NCBI GenBank assembly: GCA_003552885.1
Contig: PUPA01000232.1
Coordinates: 1 to 25,370, forward strand
Direction of reading: 5' to 3'
DNA length: 25,370 bases
Source: Natrialbaceae archaeon
GTDB taxonomy: Archaea > Halobacteriota > Halobacteria > Halobacteriales > Natrialbaceae
Made by a program: the position numbers and the translations under genes
Notes under the pieces: model-generated
The model's input: the letters and a program-made list of their open reading frames with translations, nothing else
The model's database searches: none
Told to the model about the DNA's origin: nothing
Part shown: positions 15,101 through 21,620 of the stretch, piece by piece
Position numbering within the stretch: position 1 is the stretch's first letter
Layout of the letters: the number at the start of each line of letters is the position of its first letter

Positions 15101-16300
15101 TCAGACGGTGTCTGTGTTCAGCGTCGCCCCGCTGTACCCCTTCTGGAGCGTCGTCCCGATCGTCTGTTGTTGTCGTTCGTAGTCCCGGCCGATCTGTCCT
15201 TCAGACTGTGCGTCGGCACAGACGACGACGTTGTCCATCTCGCACTCGAGTCCGCCGAGGACGTCACCGCGGGTGTTCGAGGCCAGCAGCGTGATGGGCT
15301 CGTCGAACGCCACCAGATCGTCGGGCTGGAGGCTGTTGTTGTCGACGGTGACGTCGACCTGCTGTCCGTCGAACCAGATCTCCCAGCTCTCGGCGTCGTT
15401 CGAGATCTTGTTGATGCAGACCCGACGACGCTGGCCGTCGGTCACGTCCGCCTCGGTGTTGACGAGACCGTACTCTCCGGCTGCCGAGTCCCCGCGGACG
15501 ATGAACGTCAGCTTGTCGTCTTCGGAGGGGGAGAAGCCGGAACTCGTTTCGACCCGAATGGTCTGGTTCTCTGCGCCGCCGCTGTTGATCGCCCCGAGGA
15601 ACGTGCCGAGGTCTTCGGTCTCGAACGTAAAGTACAGCGCGAAGTCCTCTCCCATACGCGAGCCGAAATCGCCCCAAGTCGTCGTCACCACGGCGTTGTC
15701 TCCGGTGCCTCTGAGCGCCGTTCCGTTTACGTAGGGCCCGCTCGCCCACCGTGCGTCGTCGAACGTGCCGTAGTGCAGGCCCGCCGTCTCGCGCACCACC
15801 TCGCCGATCCCTTCGGCGCAGGGCCACCAGAACCGGACGTTCTCGGGGTCGCTCGGGCCGACGAACGAGGCGGCGTTGAGCTGTTCGACCGTCGCTGCGG
15901 CGACGGTGGCCTCCCCGGCGGTGATCGACTCCACTTCCATCACGTCGTCGGCCACCTGCCCGCCCGTGGCGTTCAACACCCCGTCGGTTATTTCGAGATT
16001 CTCGCCCTCGAAGTCCTCAATCGTCGCGGCGTTAGCCGCCATGCGAAGGCTGCCCAGTCGCTCGAGTGCGTACTCGTTCGCGTCGACATCGTTACCCCAG
16101 TTGTAGTGGGGAGACCCGCTCTGGGCGGTCGCTCCCTGTGCCGAGAGGATGCCCAAACCCGTCACGCCGGCGAGTGTCAACACGCCCCGTCGCGTCGTGG
16201 ACGGGTCGGCTCCCTCGGCGGTGTCCGTCCCTTCCGGCGTCTCCGCCGGCGTCCGTTCGTCGTGCTCGTCTGTCGTGTGCTCGTTTTCTTCCTCCGACAT
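15101..16300 (-). CDS. Tat-exported LamG/concanavalin A-like domain protein
   Basis: 399 residues from the ATG at 16300. An acidic N-terminal region of about 35 residues precedes a twin-arginine signal (TTRRGVLTLAGVTGLGILSA) and an Ala-X-Ala-like cleavage site. Residues about 65-150 are Asp/Glu/Ala-rich with short beta-like repeats. Residues about 160-385 resemble a LamG jelly roll, shown by HYGTFDDARWASGPYVNGTALR, DFALYFTFETED, RVCINKIS and EIWFDGQQVDVTVDNN. Such domains usually bind carbohydrate or cell-surface ligands. No catalytic residues can be named. A TATA-like GGTTAACT (16326-16333) lies about 29 bp upstream, consistent with a leaderless start. It is first of a two-gene unit with the metallophosphoesterase. 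The family assignment rests on fold-like patterns and is moderately sure. Confidence 0.78.
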   Translation of the reverse strand: MSEEENEHTTDEHDERTPAETPEGTDTAEGADPSTTRRGVLTLAGVTGLGILSAQGATAQSGSPHYNWGNDVDANEYALERLGSLRMAANAATIEDFEGENLEITDGVLNATGGQVADDVMEVESITAGEATVAAATVEQLNAASFVGPSDPENVRFWWPCAEGIGEVVRETAGLHYGTFDDARWASGPYVNGTALRGTGDNAVVTTTWGDFGSRMGEDFALYFTFETEDLGTFLGAINSGGAENQTIRVETSSGFSPSEDDKLTFIVRGDSAAGEYGLVNTEADVTDGQRRRVCINKISNDAESWEIWFDGQQVDVTVDNNSLQPDDLVAFDEPITLLASNTRGDVLGGLECEMDNVVVCADAQSEGQIGRDYERQQQTIGTTLQKGYSGATLNTDTV

Positions 16301-16834
16301 GCATCCAGCCACCGGGAACTGAGCGAGTTAACCGTCCGGTACGGTCTCTCGGTAGCTGTGATGCCGGATGAGAATCCTTCTGGGCTGTCGACACGTCCTT
16401 CCGTTTCCCGGGAGACGAGCGACACTCCGACGGCGTCTGAAGACCTGGGTAGGAAAGATATACGTTGGCATAGCCTCCGCCAGGGACTCGAACAGAGCGT
16501 GTCCGCCGACAGGGTCGACACCGGTCTGTCGGCGTTCGGCCGACCACCCGTACAGAGTTCGGCCACCTGTTCGCCGAGAGGGACGTGATATCTCCGGTCG
16601 ACGGGCGTCGCGGGACGGAGGGACCGACGGGTTCAGCGGTGGCTACTCGTCCTGTCGGACGCCCGTCGTGGGCGGGGCCATCCGTCCCGGAGTGATGAGG
16701 CTCTCCAGCCGATTTCCTCCGATGGGAGCGAGACTTCCGGCGCGATCCGTCGACGTTCCAGCAGCGACGGTCGAGCCGACGGGTGTGGTGTACCGAGGCG
16801 TACGGCCCGCCGGGAGAGACGGAGGTCGGGGTAG
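16301..16834. other. Gene-poor stretch between the LamG-like gene and tRNA-Thr
   Basis: 534 bp in which no frame yields a recognisable protein. The open frames present are Arg/Pro/Gly-rich in the way of noncoding haloarchaeal DNA. It holds the LamG gene promoter at its left end, an isolated AT-rich AAGATATACG (16456-16465) with no gene start nearby on either strand, and at its right end the left arm of an inverted repeat flanking the tRNA. It may be a decayed insertion zone next to the tRNA, but no direct evidence is visible. Confidence 0.4.
16326..16333 (-). promoter_or_regulatory. TATA-like element of the LamG-like gene
   Basis: Minus-strand GGTTAACT is centred about 29 bp upstream of the ATG at 16300, the distance expected for a leaderless haloarchaeal transcript. 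Confidence 0.4.
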
Positions 16835-16908
16835 AGCCAGGGCGGGGATTTGAACCCCGGAAGTCTCGATTACAAGTCGAGTGCATGAACCACCCATGCT
16901 CCCCTGGC
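16835..16908 (-). tRNA. tRNA-Thr (anticodon UGU)
   Basis: 74 nt and a full cloverleaf: acceptor stem GCCAGGG/CCCTGGC, D arm with GCAT/ATGC, anticodon stem CTCGA/TCGAG around the loop CTTGTAA (anticodon TGT, reading ACA and possibly other Thr codons), T arm CGGGG-TTCAAAT-CCCCG, and discriminator base U. No intron is present and CCA is not encoded. A perfect 10-bp inverted repeat flanks the gene (16801-16810 and 16909-16918). The 3' end points toward the phosphonate island, the side on which tRNA-targeting elements insert. Confidence 0.97.
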
Positions 16909-16920
16909 GCGGGCCGTAGA

Positions 16921-17418
16921 TTACCGCTCCTCCTTTGAGTGAGTATCGCTTTCCGCCGCCAGCGACCGCTCCATCGTCACCCGGTGGCTCTCGTAGCCGT
17001 TCGCGCGGTAGAACCGCCTCGCCGCCTCGTTGTCGGCCATCGCCTCGAGGCGGATCACGTCGACGTCCCGTTCGGCGAGCCGCGACTCGACGGCCCCGAG
17101 CAGCGCGGTTCCGACCCCGCTTCGGCGACGGTCCGGCCGCACGTAGAGGTTCGAGAGCAGTCCACGGCTCGCGTCGAGGGCGAACGAGCCGTCCTCGACC
17201 GCGAAGGTGGCAAACCCCGCGAGCTCGCCGTCGAGCCGGGCGACGAGCACCCCGTCGTGGAACCGGTGGCCGGCGAGGAGCTCGCGGATCGCCTCCCGGT
17301 TTCGGGCCGCTAGGACGTGTGAGCCGTACTCGCGCTGTTCGGCGGCGAGGTCGACCCACCAGCCGGCGAGCGTCTCGAGCTCCTCGCGGGTCGCCGGCTC
17401 GACCGTCGGTTCGCTCAT
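16921..17418 (-). CDS. GNAT-family N-acetyltransferase
   Basis: 165 residues. The acetyl-CoA binding motif A is LLSNLYVRPDRRRSGVGTAL (about 95-115), with the R-R-x-G-V-G core, followed by motif B NEAARRFYRANGYE (about 135-150). The substrate, whether a small molecule or a protein N-terminus, cannot be told. The ATG at 17418 overlaps the pgk stop (17415) by 4 bases, so it is the second cistron of a pgk-GNAT unit. The C-terminus ends 12 bases before the tRNA-Thr leader. Confidence 0.92.
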   Translation of the reverse strand: MSEPTVEPATREELETLAGWWVDLAAEQREYGSHVLAARNREAIRELLAGHRFHDGVLVARLDGELAGFATFAVEDGSFALDASRGLLSNLYVRPDRRRSGVGTALLGAVESRLAERDVDVIRLEAMADNEAARRFYRANGYESHRVTMERSLAAESDTHSKEER

Positions 17419-18623
17419 CTCCCGGCTGGCTCCTCCTCGAGGGCGAGCACCGCCGGCAACGGCTCACCGGTGAGCATCGCGAGTGCGGCGCCCCCGCCCG
17501 TGCTGACGTGGTCGAACCCCTCGACATCCAGCGCCCGGAGCGCGGAAGCGGTGTCGCCCCCGCCGACGATGCTCGTCCCGACGTCGGTCGCGGCCTCGTA
17601 CAGCTCGCGGGTGCCCCGTTCGAACGCCGACTCCTCGAAGACGCCCGCGGGACCGTTGAGCACGACGGTGCCGGAGTCGGCGAGGAGCCGTCTGTAGTAC
17701 GCGATCGTCGAGGAGCCGACGTCGAGGGCGGCCTCGCCGTCGCCGGGGGGCAAGGCGTTGATGCCAATCTCGTGGCGGCCGTCGCGGTCGACGGCGACGT
17801 CCCGGGGGAGCGCGATCCGGTCGCCGTGGGCGTCGAGGAGGTCCGCGGCGCGGTCGACCTCCCCCCAGTAGCCTTGCTCGTAGAGGAACTCGGCGCTCGC
17901 GTCGCCGAGGTCGACGCCGTCGGCGAGCAAGAAGACGTTGCCGACGACGCCGGCGGTGAGCACGCGATCGGCCAGCCCGCTCTCGAGGACCGACCAGGCG
18001 ACGTCGATCGAGTCGGGCACCTTCGCCCCGCCGAGGACGTACGCCCGCGGGGTCGGCGTCGACTCGACCGAGCCGAGCACCTCGAGTTCCCGTTCCATCA
18101 CGCGTCCGGCGTAGCCGGGCAGGACCGCCGGAAAGCCGACCAGGGAGGGCTGTGAGCGGTGGGCGGCCGCGAACGCGTCGTTGACGTAGGCGTCGAGGGC
18201 GGGCGCGAGCCCGGCGACGAGGTGGGTGCGTGCGGCCCGCTCGGGCTCGAACTCCATGTACTCCTCGCTGTAAAACCGGGTGTTCTCGAGGACGACGCAG
18301 TCGCCGTCTTCGAGCGCGGAGACGGCCTCCCGGGCCGCCGAGCCGAACGTGACGTCGACGTACCCGACGGGGCGGCCGAGCAACTCGGCGAGTCGGTCGG
18401 CGTGTGCCGAGAGCGAGGAGAACCGGTCGCCGCCGGGTCGGCCCTGGTGGGCCAGGACGGCGACGCGACCGCCGCGGTCGAGCAGCTCCGAGAGCGTCTC
18501 GACGTGGGCCCGCAGCCGGGCGTCGTCGGCGAGCGAGCCGTCGTCGTCCAGCGGGCTGTTGACGTCGACCCGGACCCCGACGGTCGTCCCCGCGACGTCG
18601 AGCTCGTCGAGGGTGGGGATCAT
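17415..18623 (-). CDS. pgk: Phosphoglycerate kinase
   Basis: 402 residues, the usual archaeal PGK length. It interconverts 1,3-bisphosphoglycerate plus ADP and 3-phosphoglycerate plus ATP in lower glycolysis and gluconeogenesis. Visible landmarks are the N-terminal substrate segment VRVDVNSPLDDDG, HQGRPGG, the ENTRFYSEE segment, the hinge-region YVLGGAKVPDSI, and the C-terminal nucleotide site GPAGVFEE and IVGGGDTASAL with STGGGAAL. The frame extends upstream to 18767, but the ATG at 18623 gives the family start (MIPTLDEL) and lies about 37 bp from a TATA-like TATCAAAAG (18656-18664). It is translationally coupled to the GNAT gene. Confidence 0.97.
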   Translation of the reverse strand: MIPTLDELDVAGTTVGVRVDVNSPLDDDGSLADDARLRAHVETLSELLDRGGRVAVLAHQGRPGGDRFSSLSAHADRLAELLGRPVGYVDVTFGSAAREAVSALEDGDCVVLENTRFYSEEYMEFEPERAARTHLVAGLAPALDAYVNDAFAAAHRSQPSLVGFPAVLPGYAGRVMERELEVLGSVESTPTPRAYVLGGAKVPDSIDVAWSVLESGLADRVLTAGVVGNVFLLADGVDLGDASAEFLYEQGYWGEVDRAADLLDAHGDRIALPRDVAVDRDGRHEIGINALPPGDGEAALDVGSSTIAYYRRLLADSGTVVLNGPAGVFEESAFERGTRELYEAATDVGTSIVGGGDTASALRALDVEGFDHVSTGGGAALAMLTGEPLPAVLALEEEPAGR

Positions 18624-18655
18624 CACCGCGCTCTCGACCCCGGTGGTGGAAAGCT

Positions 18656-18664
18656 CTTTTGATA
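18656..18664 (-). promoter_or_regulatory. TATA-like element of pgk
   Basis: Minus-strand TATCAAAAG predicts a start near 18633 and a leader of about 10 bases to the pgk ATG. It lies outside any other gene, which supports the shorter PGK start. Confidence 0.45.
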
Positions 18665-18694
18665 GACGGAATCGGTGGCTGTCATCGGGACCGT

Positions 18695-19285
18695 TCAGAC
18701 GCTCCGACAGTCCGCACAGAGGAGCTGTCCGTTCGACTCCCACAGCGACTCGGCGAGGGAGCCACACGCCTCACAGACCCCCTGTGTGGAGTAGCTGTCG
18801 TCGCCGGTGGCCGTCATCCCCGTCGCCTCCGCGACCGGGTCGCCGGCAACCGACCGGTCGTCGAGCGGTCGGTCCCCGGTCGGTGCCGGCGGCGTGGCTC
18901 CCCGGAACGAGCCGGCCGTGGCGATCACGTCCCGCTGTGTCACGACGCCGAGTAGCTCCCCGTCGTCCTCGACGACCAGGTTGCGGACGTCCTGGCTCGC
19001 CATCGTGCTCGCGGCCTCGGCCAGCGAGTTGTCGGCGTCGACCGTGATCACGGGTCTGGACATGGCCTCCTCGACGGTCGTCTCCTCCGGCGTCCCCTCG
19101 CCGGCGACGAGCTCGAGGACGTCCCACTCGGTGACGATGCCGACGACGTCGGACCCCCGCACCACGAGCGCACAGCTGACGAGGTCGTCGAGCATCAACT
19201 CGACGGCGCCGTAGACGGTGTCGCCCTCGCTCGCGGCGACGTACTCTTTCGTCAGGACGTCCCTGACCGACAGTTCCGATTCCAT
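18695..19285 (-). CDS. CBS-domain pair protein with C-terminal zinc ribbon
   Basis: 196 residues. Two CBS motifs occupy about 5-60 (SVRDVLTKEYVAASEGDTVYGA and VVGIVTEWDVLE) and 70-125 (VEEAMSRPVITVDADNSLAEAA and LLGVVTQRDVIA). After a low-complexity linker, CEAC and CADC about 20 residues apart form a zinc ribbon at the C-terminus. CBS pairs usually bind adenosyl nucleotides and act as energy sensors. The ribbon suggests contact with protein or nucleic acid. No partner is evident. The neighbouring pgk gene has its own promoter. The ATG at 19285 lies about 29 bp from a TATA-like AGTTTTTA. Confidence 0.9.
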   Translation of the reverse strand: MESELSVRDVLTKEYVAASEGDTVYGAVELMLDDLVSCALVVRGSDVVGIVTEWDVLELVAGEGTPEETTVEEAMSRPVITVDADNSLAEAASTMASQDVRNLVVEDDGELLGVVTQRDVIATAGSFRGATPPAPTGDRPLDDRSVAGDPVAEATGMTATGDDSYSTQGVCEACGSLAESLWESNGQLLCADCRSV

Positions 19286-19310
19286 GGAAAACCGATGACC
19301 GGCGACGGCC

Positions 19311-19318
19311 TAAAAACT
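19311..19318 (-). promoter_or_regulatory. TATA-like element of the CBS/zinc-ribbon gene
   Basis: Minus-strand AGTTTTTA is centred about 29 bp before the ATG at 19285, consistent with a leaderless mRNA. Confidence 0.45.
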
Positions 19319-19393
19319 ACCCCCGGCATCCTTATGACCTCAGCCGGCGAACCCACGGCGGTCGTTCACAGCCGGGAGCCGACGCGGCCACGA

Positions 19394-19669
19394 TCACAGC
19401 TCGACGTACTGTTCTTCCCACTCGCGTCTGTCCTCGATGCGCCGGTGGCCCGCCTCGGTTATCGCGTAGTAGTTCGTCCGCCTGTCGAGTTGTCCCTTCT
19501 CGACGAGCTCCTTGTTGACGAGGGTGTCGAGGTTCGGGTAGAGTCGGCCGTGATTGATGTCGGAGCTGTAGTACTTCTCGACCTCCTGTTTGACCGACTG
19601 GCCGGAGGGGCGGTCCGCTCCGGCGATCACGTACAGGAGATCCCGCTGAAACCCGGTGAGGTCGTGCAT
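19394..19669 (-). CDS. PadR-family winged-helix transcriptional regulator
   Basis: 91 residues. The PadR N-terminal domain is complete: TGFQRDLLYVIAGADRPSG, then VKQEVEKYYSSDINHGRLYPNLDTLVNKELVEKG with the conserved GRLYPNLDTL recognition region, and RRTNYYAITEAGHRRI as the wing. The C-terminal dimerisation domain of longer PadR proteins is absent, as is usual for the short haloarchaeal forms. The target is unknown. The promoter carries a perfect dyad over its TATA region (19700-19714), so autoregulation is plausible. Confidence 0.93.
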   Translation of the reverse strand: MHDLTGFQRDLLYVIAGADRPSGQSVKQEVEKYYSSDINHGRLYPNLDTLVNKELVEKGQLDRRTNYYAITEAGHRRIEDRREWEEQYVEL

Positions 19670-19699
19670 TGCTCAATCGCGTGGACCGTTCCGCTGAGT

Positions 19700-19714
19700 G
19701 GATATTTGTTATCC
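19700..19714 (-). promoter_or_regulatory. Dyad GGATA-N5-TATCC over the PadR promoter
   Basis: A perfect inverted repeat with 5-bp arms overlaps the AT-rich AACAAATAT that serves as TATA element about 38 bp upstream of the PadR ATG. Binding here would block TBP, so it is a candidate autoregulatory operator. Confidence 0.4.
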
Positions 19715-19857
19715 GCTTCATACAACACCGTTTCACCCCTGAACGGCCCCTTTCGCCGCCGACTGGTCGGTCGACCGCACGCCGTCGGTGGGTTCGGCCC
19801 GATCGGGGGACGTCGGTCGGCTCCGGCGTGGCGATCGCGTCCCGACCCCCACGACGG

Positions 19858-19950
19858 CTCCCTCGGCCGCGTTTCGAGTACGCGATAGCTCCCTCGGCCG
19901 CGTTTCGAGTACGCGATAGCTCCCTCGGCCGCGTTTCGAGTACGCGATGG
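19858..19950. repeat. Three tandem copies of a 31-bp repeat
   Basis: Copies at 19858-19888, 19889-19919 and 19920-19950 are identical except for one base near the end of the last (GATGG instead of GATAG). Each begins CTCCCTCGGCCGCGTTTCGA. The near-perfect identity suggests recent expansion. There are no spacers, so this is not a CRISPR array. No function is evident. Confidence 0.95.
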
Positions 19951-20100
19951 CGCCCGGCCGGGGGCGCGCGGCCGGGGGCGTAGCCGGACTCACACACCGA
20001 CAGCGCGTCCGGCCCTGTCTCCACGAGGACGGAGGCGGCGGCTCCGAGGCCCGTCGTTCCGGCGGTTTCGAGCGGCGGGTCGTCCCCGACGGCAGTCGGC

Positions 20101-20412
20101 TCAGCCGCTCCCGTAGGGGTCGACGCGGATCCCGGTGGCGTCGATCTCGACGTTCAGCCGATCGACCGTCGCCTCGTAGGCGGTCACGTGCGAACCGTTC
20201 TCCTCGAAGCGCACACACTCGGCGAGCAGGCCACTCTCGATCAGACCGTTTATCCGCCGGTACACCGTCGCCGACGAGCTGTCGGTTCTGGCGGTCAGTT
20301 CCTTCGCGGTTCGGGGTCGCTCGCTCGCGGCGACGAGGATGAGGCGGGCACACTCGTCGCCGAGGGCGTCGAGCGCCGGGACCGTCGTCGTATCGGGTGG
20401 ATGGCTCGACAT
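20101..20412 (-). CDS. ArsR-like winged-helix regulator
   Basis: 103 residues. A single winged-helix domain spans about 10-75: ECARLILVAASERPRTAKEL, then TDSSSATVYRRINGLIESGLL (recognition helix) and a wing with ENGSHVTAYEATV. It resembles the small ArsR/TrmB-like HTH proteins abundant in haloarchaea. No sensor domain or metal ligands are visible, so the effector is unknown. Minus-strand TTATAAAATA (20449-20458) gives a start near 20427 and a leader of about 15 bases. Three identical-arm palindromes lie just upstream and may be its own operators. Confidence 0.85.
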   Translation of the reverse strand: MSSHPPDTTTVPALDALGDECARLILVAASERPRTAKELTARTDSSSATVYRRINGLIESGLLAECVRFEENGSHVTAYEATVDRLNVEIDATGIRVDPYGSG

Positions 20413-20790
20413 CGTCGGCTCTCTTATCGCGACCGTAAGCCGACGTGGTATTTTATAACGAGCAACCTTAGCCGCCGAAAGGGCGAGATTCCCGCCGGAA
20501 ACGACCTCTTTCCGCCCGCGAACGCGCGGCCGCAGCCCGCGGCCGGACGGGAAACATCGTGTTTCCGGCCGAAAGACGGTTTAAACCGGCTGTACCGTCC
20601 GGACGACCCGTCGGGCAGCCGGCCCCTCCGTCCGCGGAAACACCGTGTTTCCTCCGGTGAAAACATGCCCTCGAAATGAACAGTCTACGTTCTTTATTCC
20701 CGGTCGGCTGTCGGTGACAGTCACGGCCGAGAAGCGACCGACCGCCGGCGGCGCTCCGTCGGGCGGGTTCGCGGGTCGGCCACCACTCAC
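20413..20790. promoter_or_regulatory. Divergent control region with three GGAAA-N7-TTTCC palindromes
   Basis: 378 bp between a winged-helix gene (leftward) and a zinc-finger gene (rightward). TATA elements are TTATAAAATA (20449-20458, minus) and a weaker TTTATT (20693-20698, plus). Between them lie palindromes at 20497-20513, 20550-20566 and 20636-20652, and the 12-bp palindrome CGGTTTAAACCG (20577-20588). The outer palindromes are each centred about 51 bp from the nearer TATA element. No gene is supported here. Confidence 0.55.
20497..20652. repeat. Three 17-bp inverted repeats GGAAA-N7-TTTCC
   Basis: The second (GGAAACA-TCG-TGTTTCC) and third (GGAAACA-CCG-TGTTTCC) have perfect 7-bp arms and differ at one central base. 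The first keeps only the outer 5-bp arms. Equal length and shared arms indicate binding sites for one dimeric protein. Confidence 0.7.
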
Positions 20791-20982
20791 ATGACACCGA
20801 AACACTCGAACTGGACGCCGGGAACGGAGCCGACGGCGGGAGCCCGCTGTCGAAACTGTGGTAGCCACGTCACCCAGCGGTTCGCACGCGTCTTCGGCGA
20901 CAACGGCGACGTCGTCCACGGCTGTCCGTCCTGTACGACCTACCGGGAGATGCAGTCTGGGGGACACCTCCCGGGACACTGA
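20791..20982 (+). CDS. Small two-CxxC zinc-finger protein
   Basis: 63 residues. Two CxxC knuckles (Cys20/Cys23 and Cys45/Cys48) frame a conserved-looking core SHVTQRFARVFGDNGDVVHG, followed by a short TTYREM segment. It matches, from memory, the small haloarchaeal family annotated as DUF7563. The function is unknown. Such proteins are usually thought to bind nucleic acid or protein partners. The only ATG in frame is at 20791. A weak TATTT-like element about 95 bp upstream would give a leader of about 70 bases. Confidence 0.82.
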   Translation: MTPKHSNWTPGTEPTAGARCRNCGSHVTQRFARVFGDNGDVVHGCPSCTTYREMQSGGHLPGH

Positions 20983-21112
20983 CCGGGCCCCGGTACCCTC
21001 TACCGGCGGTCTCATGCGGTGCGTTGAAGTACTCCCTTCTTGAACACCACGACAGCAATGGTGGCAGGTGGTGGCACACGGACGAACCGACCGGCGGCCG
21101 GGGTCCGCTGAC

Positions 21113-21616
21113 ATGTCGGTCCAGTCCGAACGGAGCGAGCCGTTGGCCGAGAGCGAGATCTTCCACATCCTCGGAAACGACCGACGGCGCGCGATCGTCC
21201 AGCTGCTGGCCGACCGCGACGGCCGTCTCGAGGTCTCCGAGGTCGCCGCGAAGATCGCAGAGGACGAAAGTGCCGCCGGCTCGTCCCCGAACAACCTCTA
21301 TAAGAGCGTCTACGTCTCCCTCCAGCAGACCCACCTCCCGCGGCTCGAAGAGGACGTGGTGATCGTCTACGACGACGGCGCGAAGGCGATCGAGCCCGGG
21401 CCGAACTTCGAGGCCGTCGTCGGGTACGTCGACGGCGACGGCGGCGAACCCACGCCGATCCTCGTAGGTCACTTGCTCGCGTGCGCGCTCGGGCTGGTGA
21501 TCGTCGCCGCCTCGGGGACGACCCTCCCGGTGGCCTCGGCGATCGATCCGGTGTTCGCGAGCGTGCTGGTGTTCGTCGCCGTCGCAGCGAGCAGCCTATA
21601 CGGGCTGTTGGGCTGA
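21113..21616 (+). CDS. Winged-helix (DUF7344-like) protein with C-terminal membrane segments
   Basis: 167 residues from the ATG at 21113. An N-terminal winged helix (about 10-95) starts with LAESEIFHILGNDRRRAIVQLL and continues through LEVSEVAAKIAEDE, NNLYKSVYVSLQQTHLPRLEEDVVIVYD and IEPGPNFEAV, the pattern of the haloarchaeal DUF7344 family. Residues about 112-166 form two membrane helices. It is probably a membrane-tethered DNA-binding protein. Ligand and targets are unknown. It converges with a second membrane-linked winged-helix gene whose stop is 4 bp away. An upstream in-frame start at 21068 exists but adds low-complexity sequence. Confidence 0.85.
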   Translation: MSVQSERSEPLAESEIFHILGNDRRRAIVQLLADRDGRLEVSEVAAKIAEDESAAGSSPNNLYKSVYVSLQQTHLPRLEEDVVIVYDDGAKAIEPGPNFEAVVGYVDGDGGEPTPILVGHLLACALGLVIVAASGTTLPVASAIDPVFASVLVFVAVAASSLYGLLG

Positions 21617-21620
21617 TCGC

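Larger units (their letters stand above)
19670..20100. other. Intergenic stretch with PadR promoter, 31-bp tandem repeats and GC-rich repeats
   Basis: 431 bp without a credible gene. From left to right it holds the PadR promoter and dyad, about 140 bp with nothing recognised, three 31-bp tandem repeats (19858-19950), and two 12-bp CGGCCGGGGGCG repeats 14 bp apart (19955-19966 and 19969-19980). The frames running through the tandem repeat shift from copy to copy because 31 is not a multiple of three, so it is not coding. Confidence 0.6.

Noticed and set aside
16482..16492. tRNA-like GTTCGAGTCCC on the minus strand
   Set aside because: The flanking bases do not form a T stem and no anticodon or acceptor arm can be drawn, so a tRNA remnant is not supported.
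16368..16853. Open plus-strand frame of 161 codons left of the tRNA
   Set aside because: Arg-rich, no recognisable domain, and it runs into the tRNA gene on the opposite strand.
19858..19950. Possible CRISPR array
   Set aside because: Copies are directly adjacent with no spacers and there are no cas genes in the window.
20577..20588. CGGTTTAAACCG palindrome as an independent operator
   Set aside because: It is a single short copy unlike the three repeated palindromes, and chance cannot be excluded, so it is only mentioned within the region.
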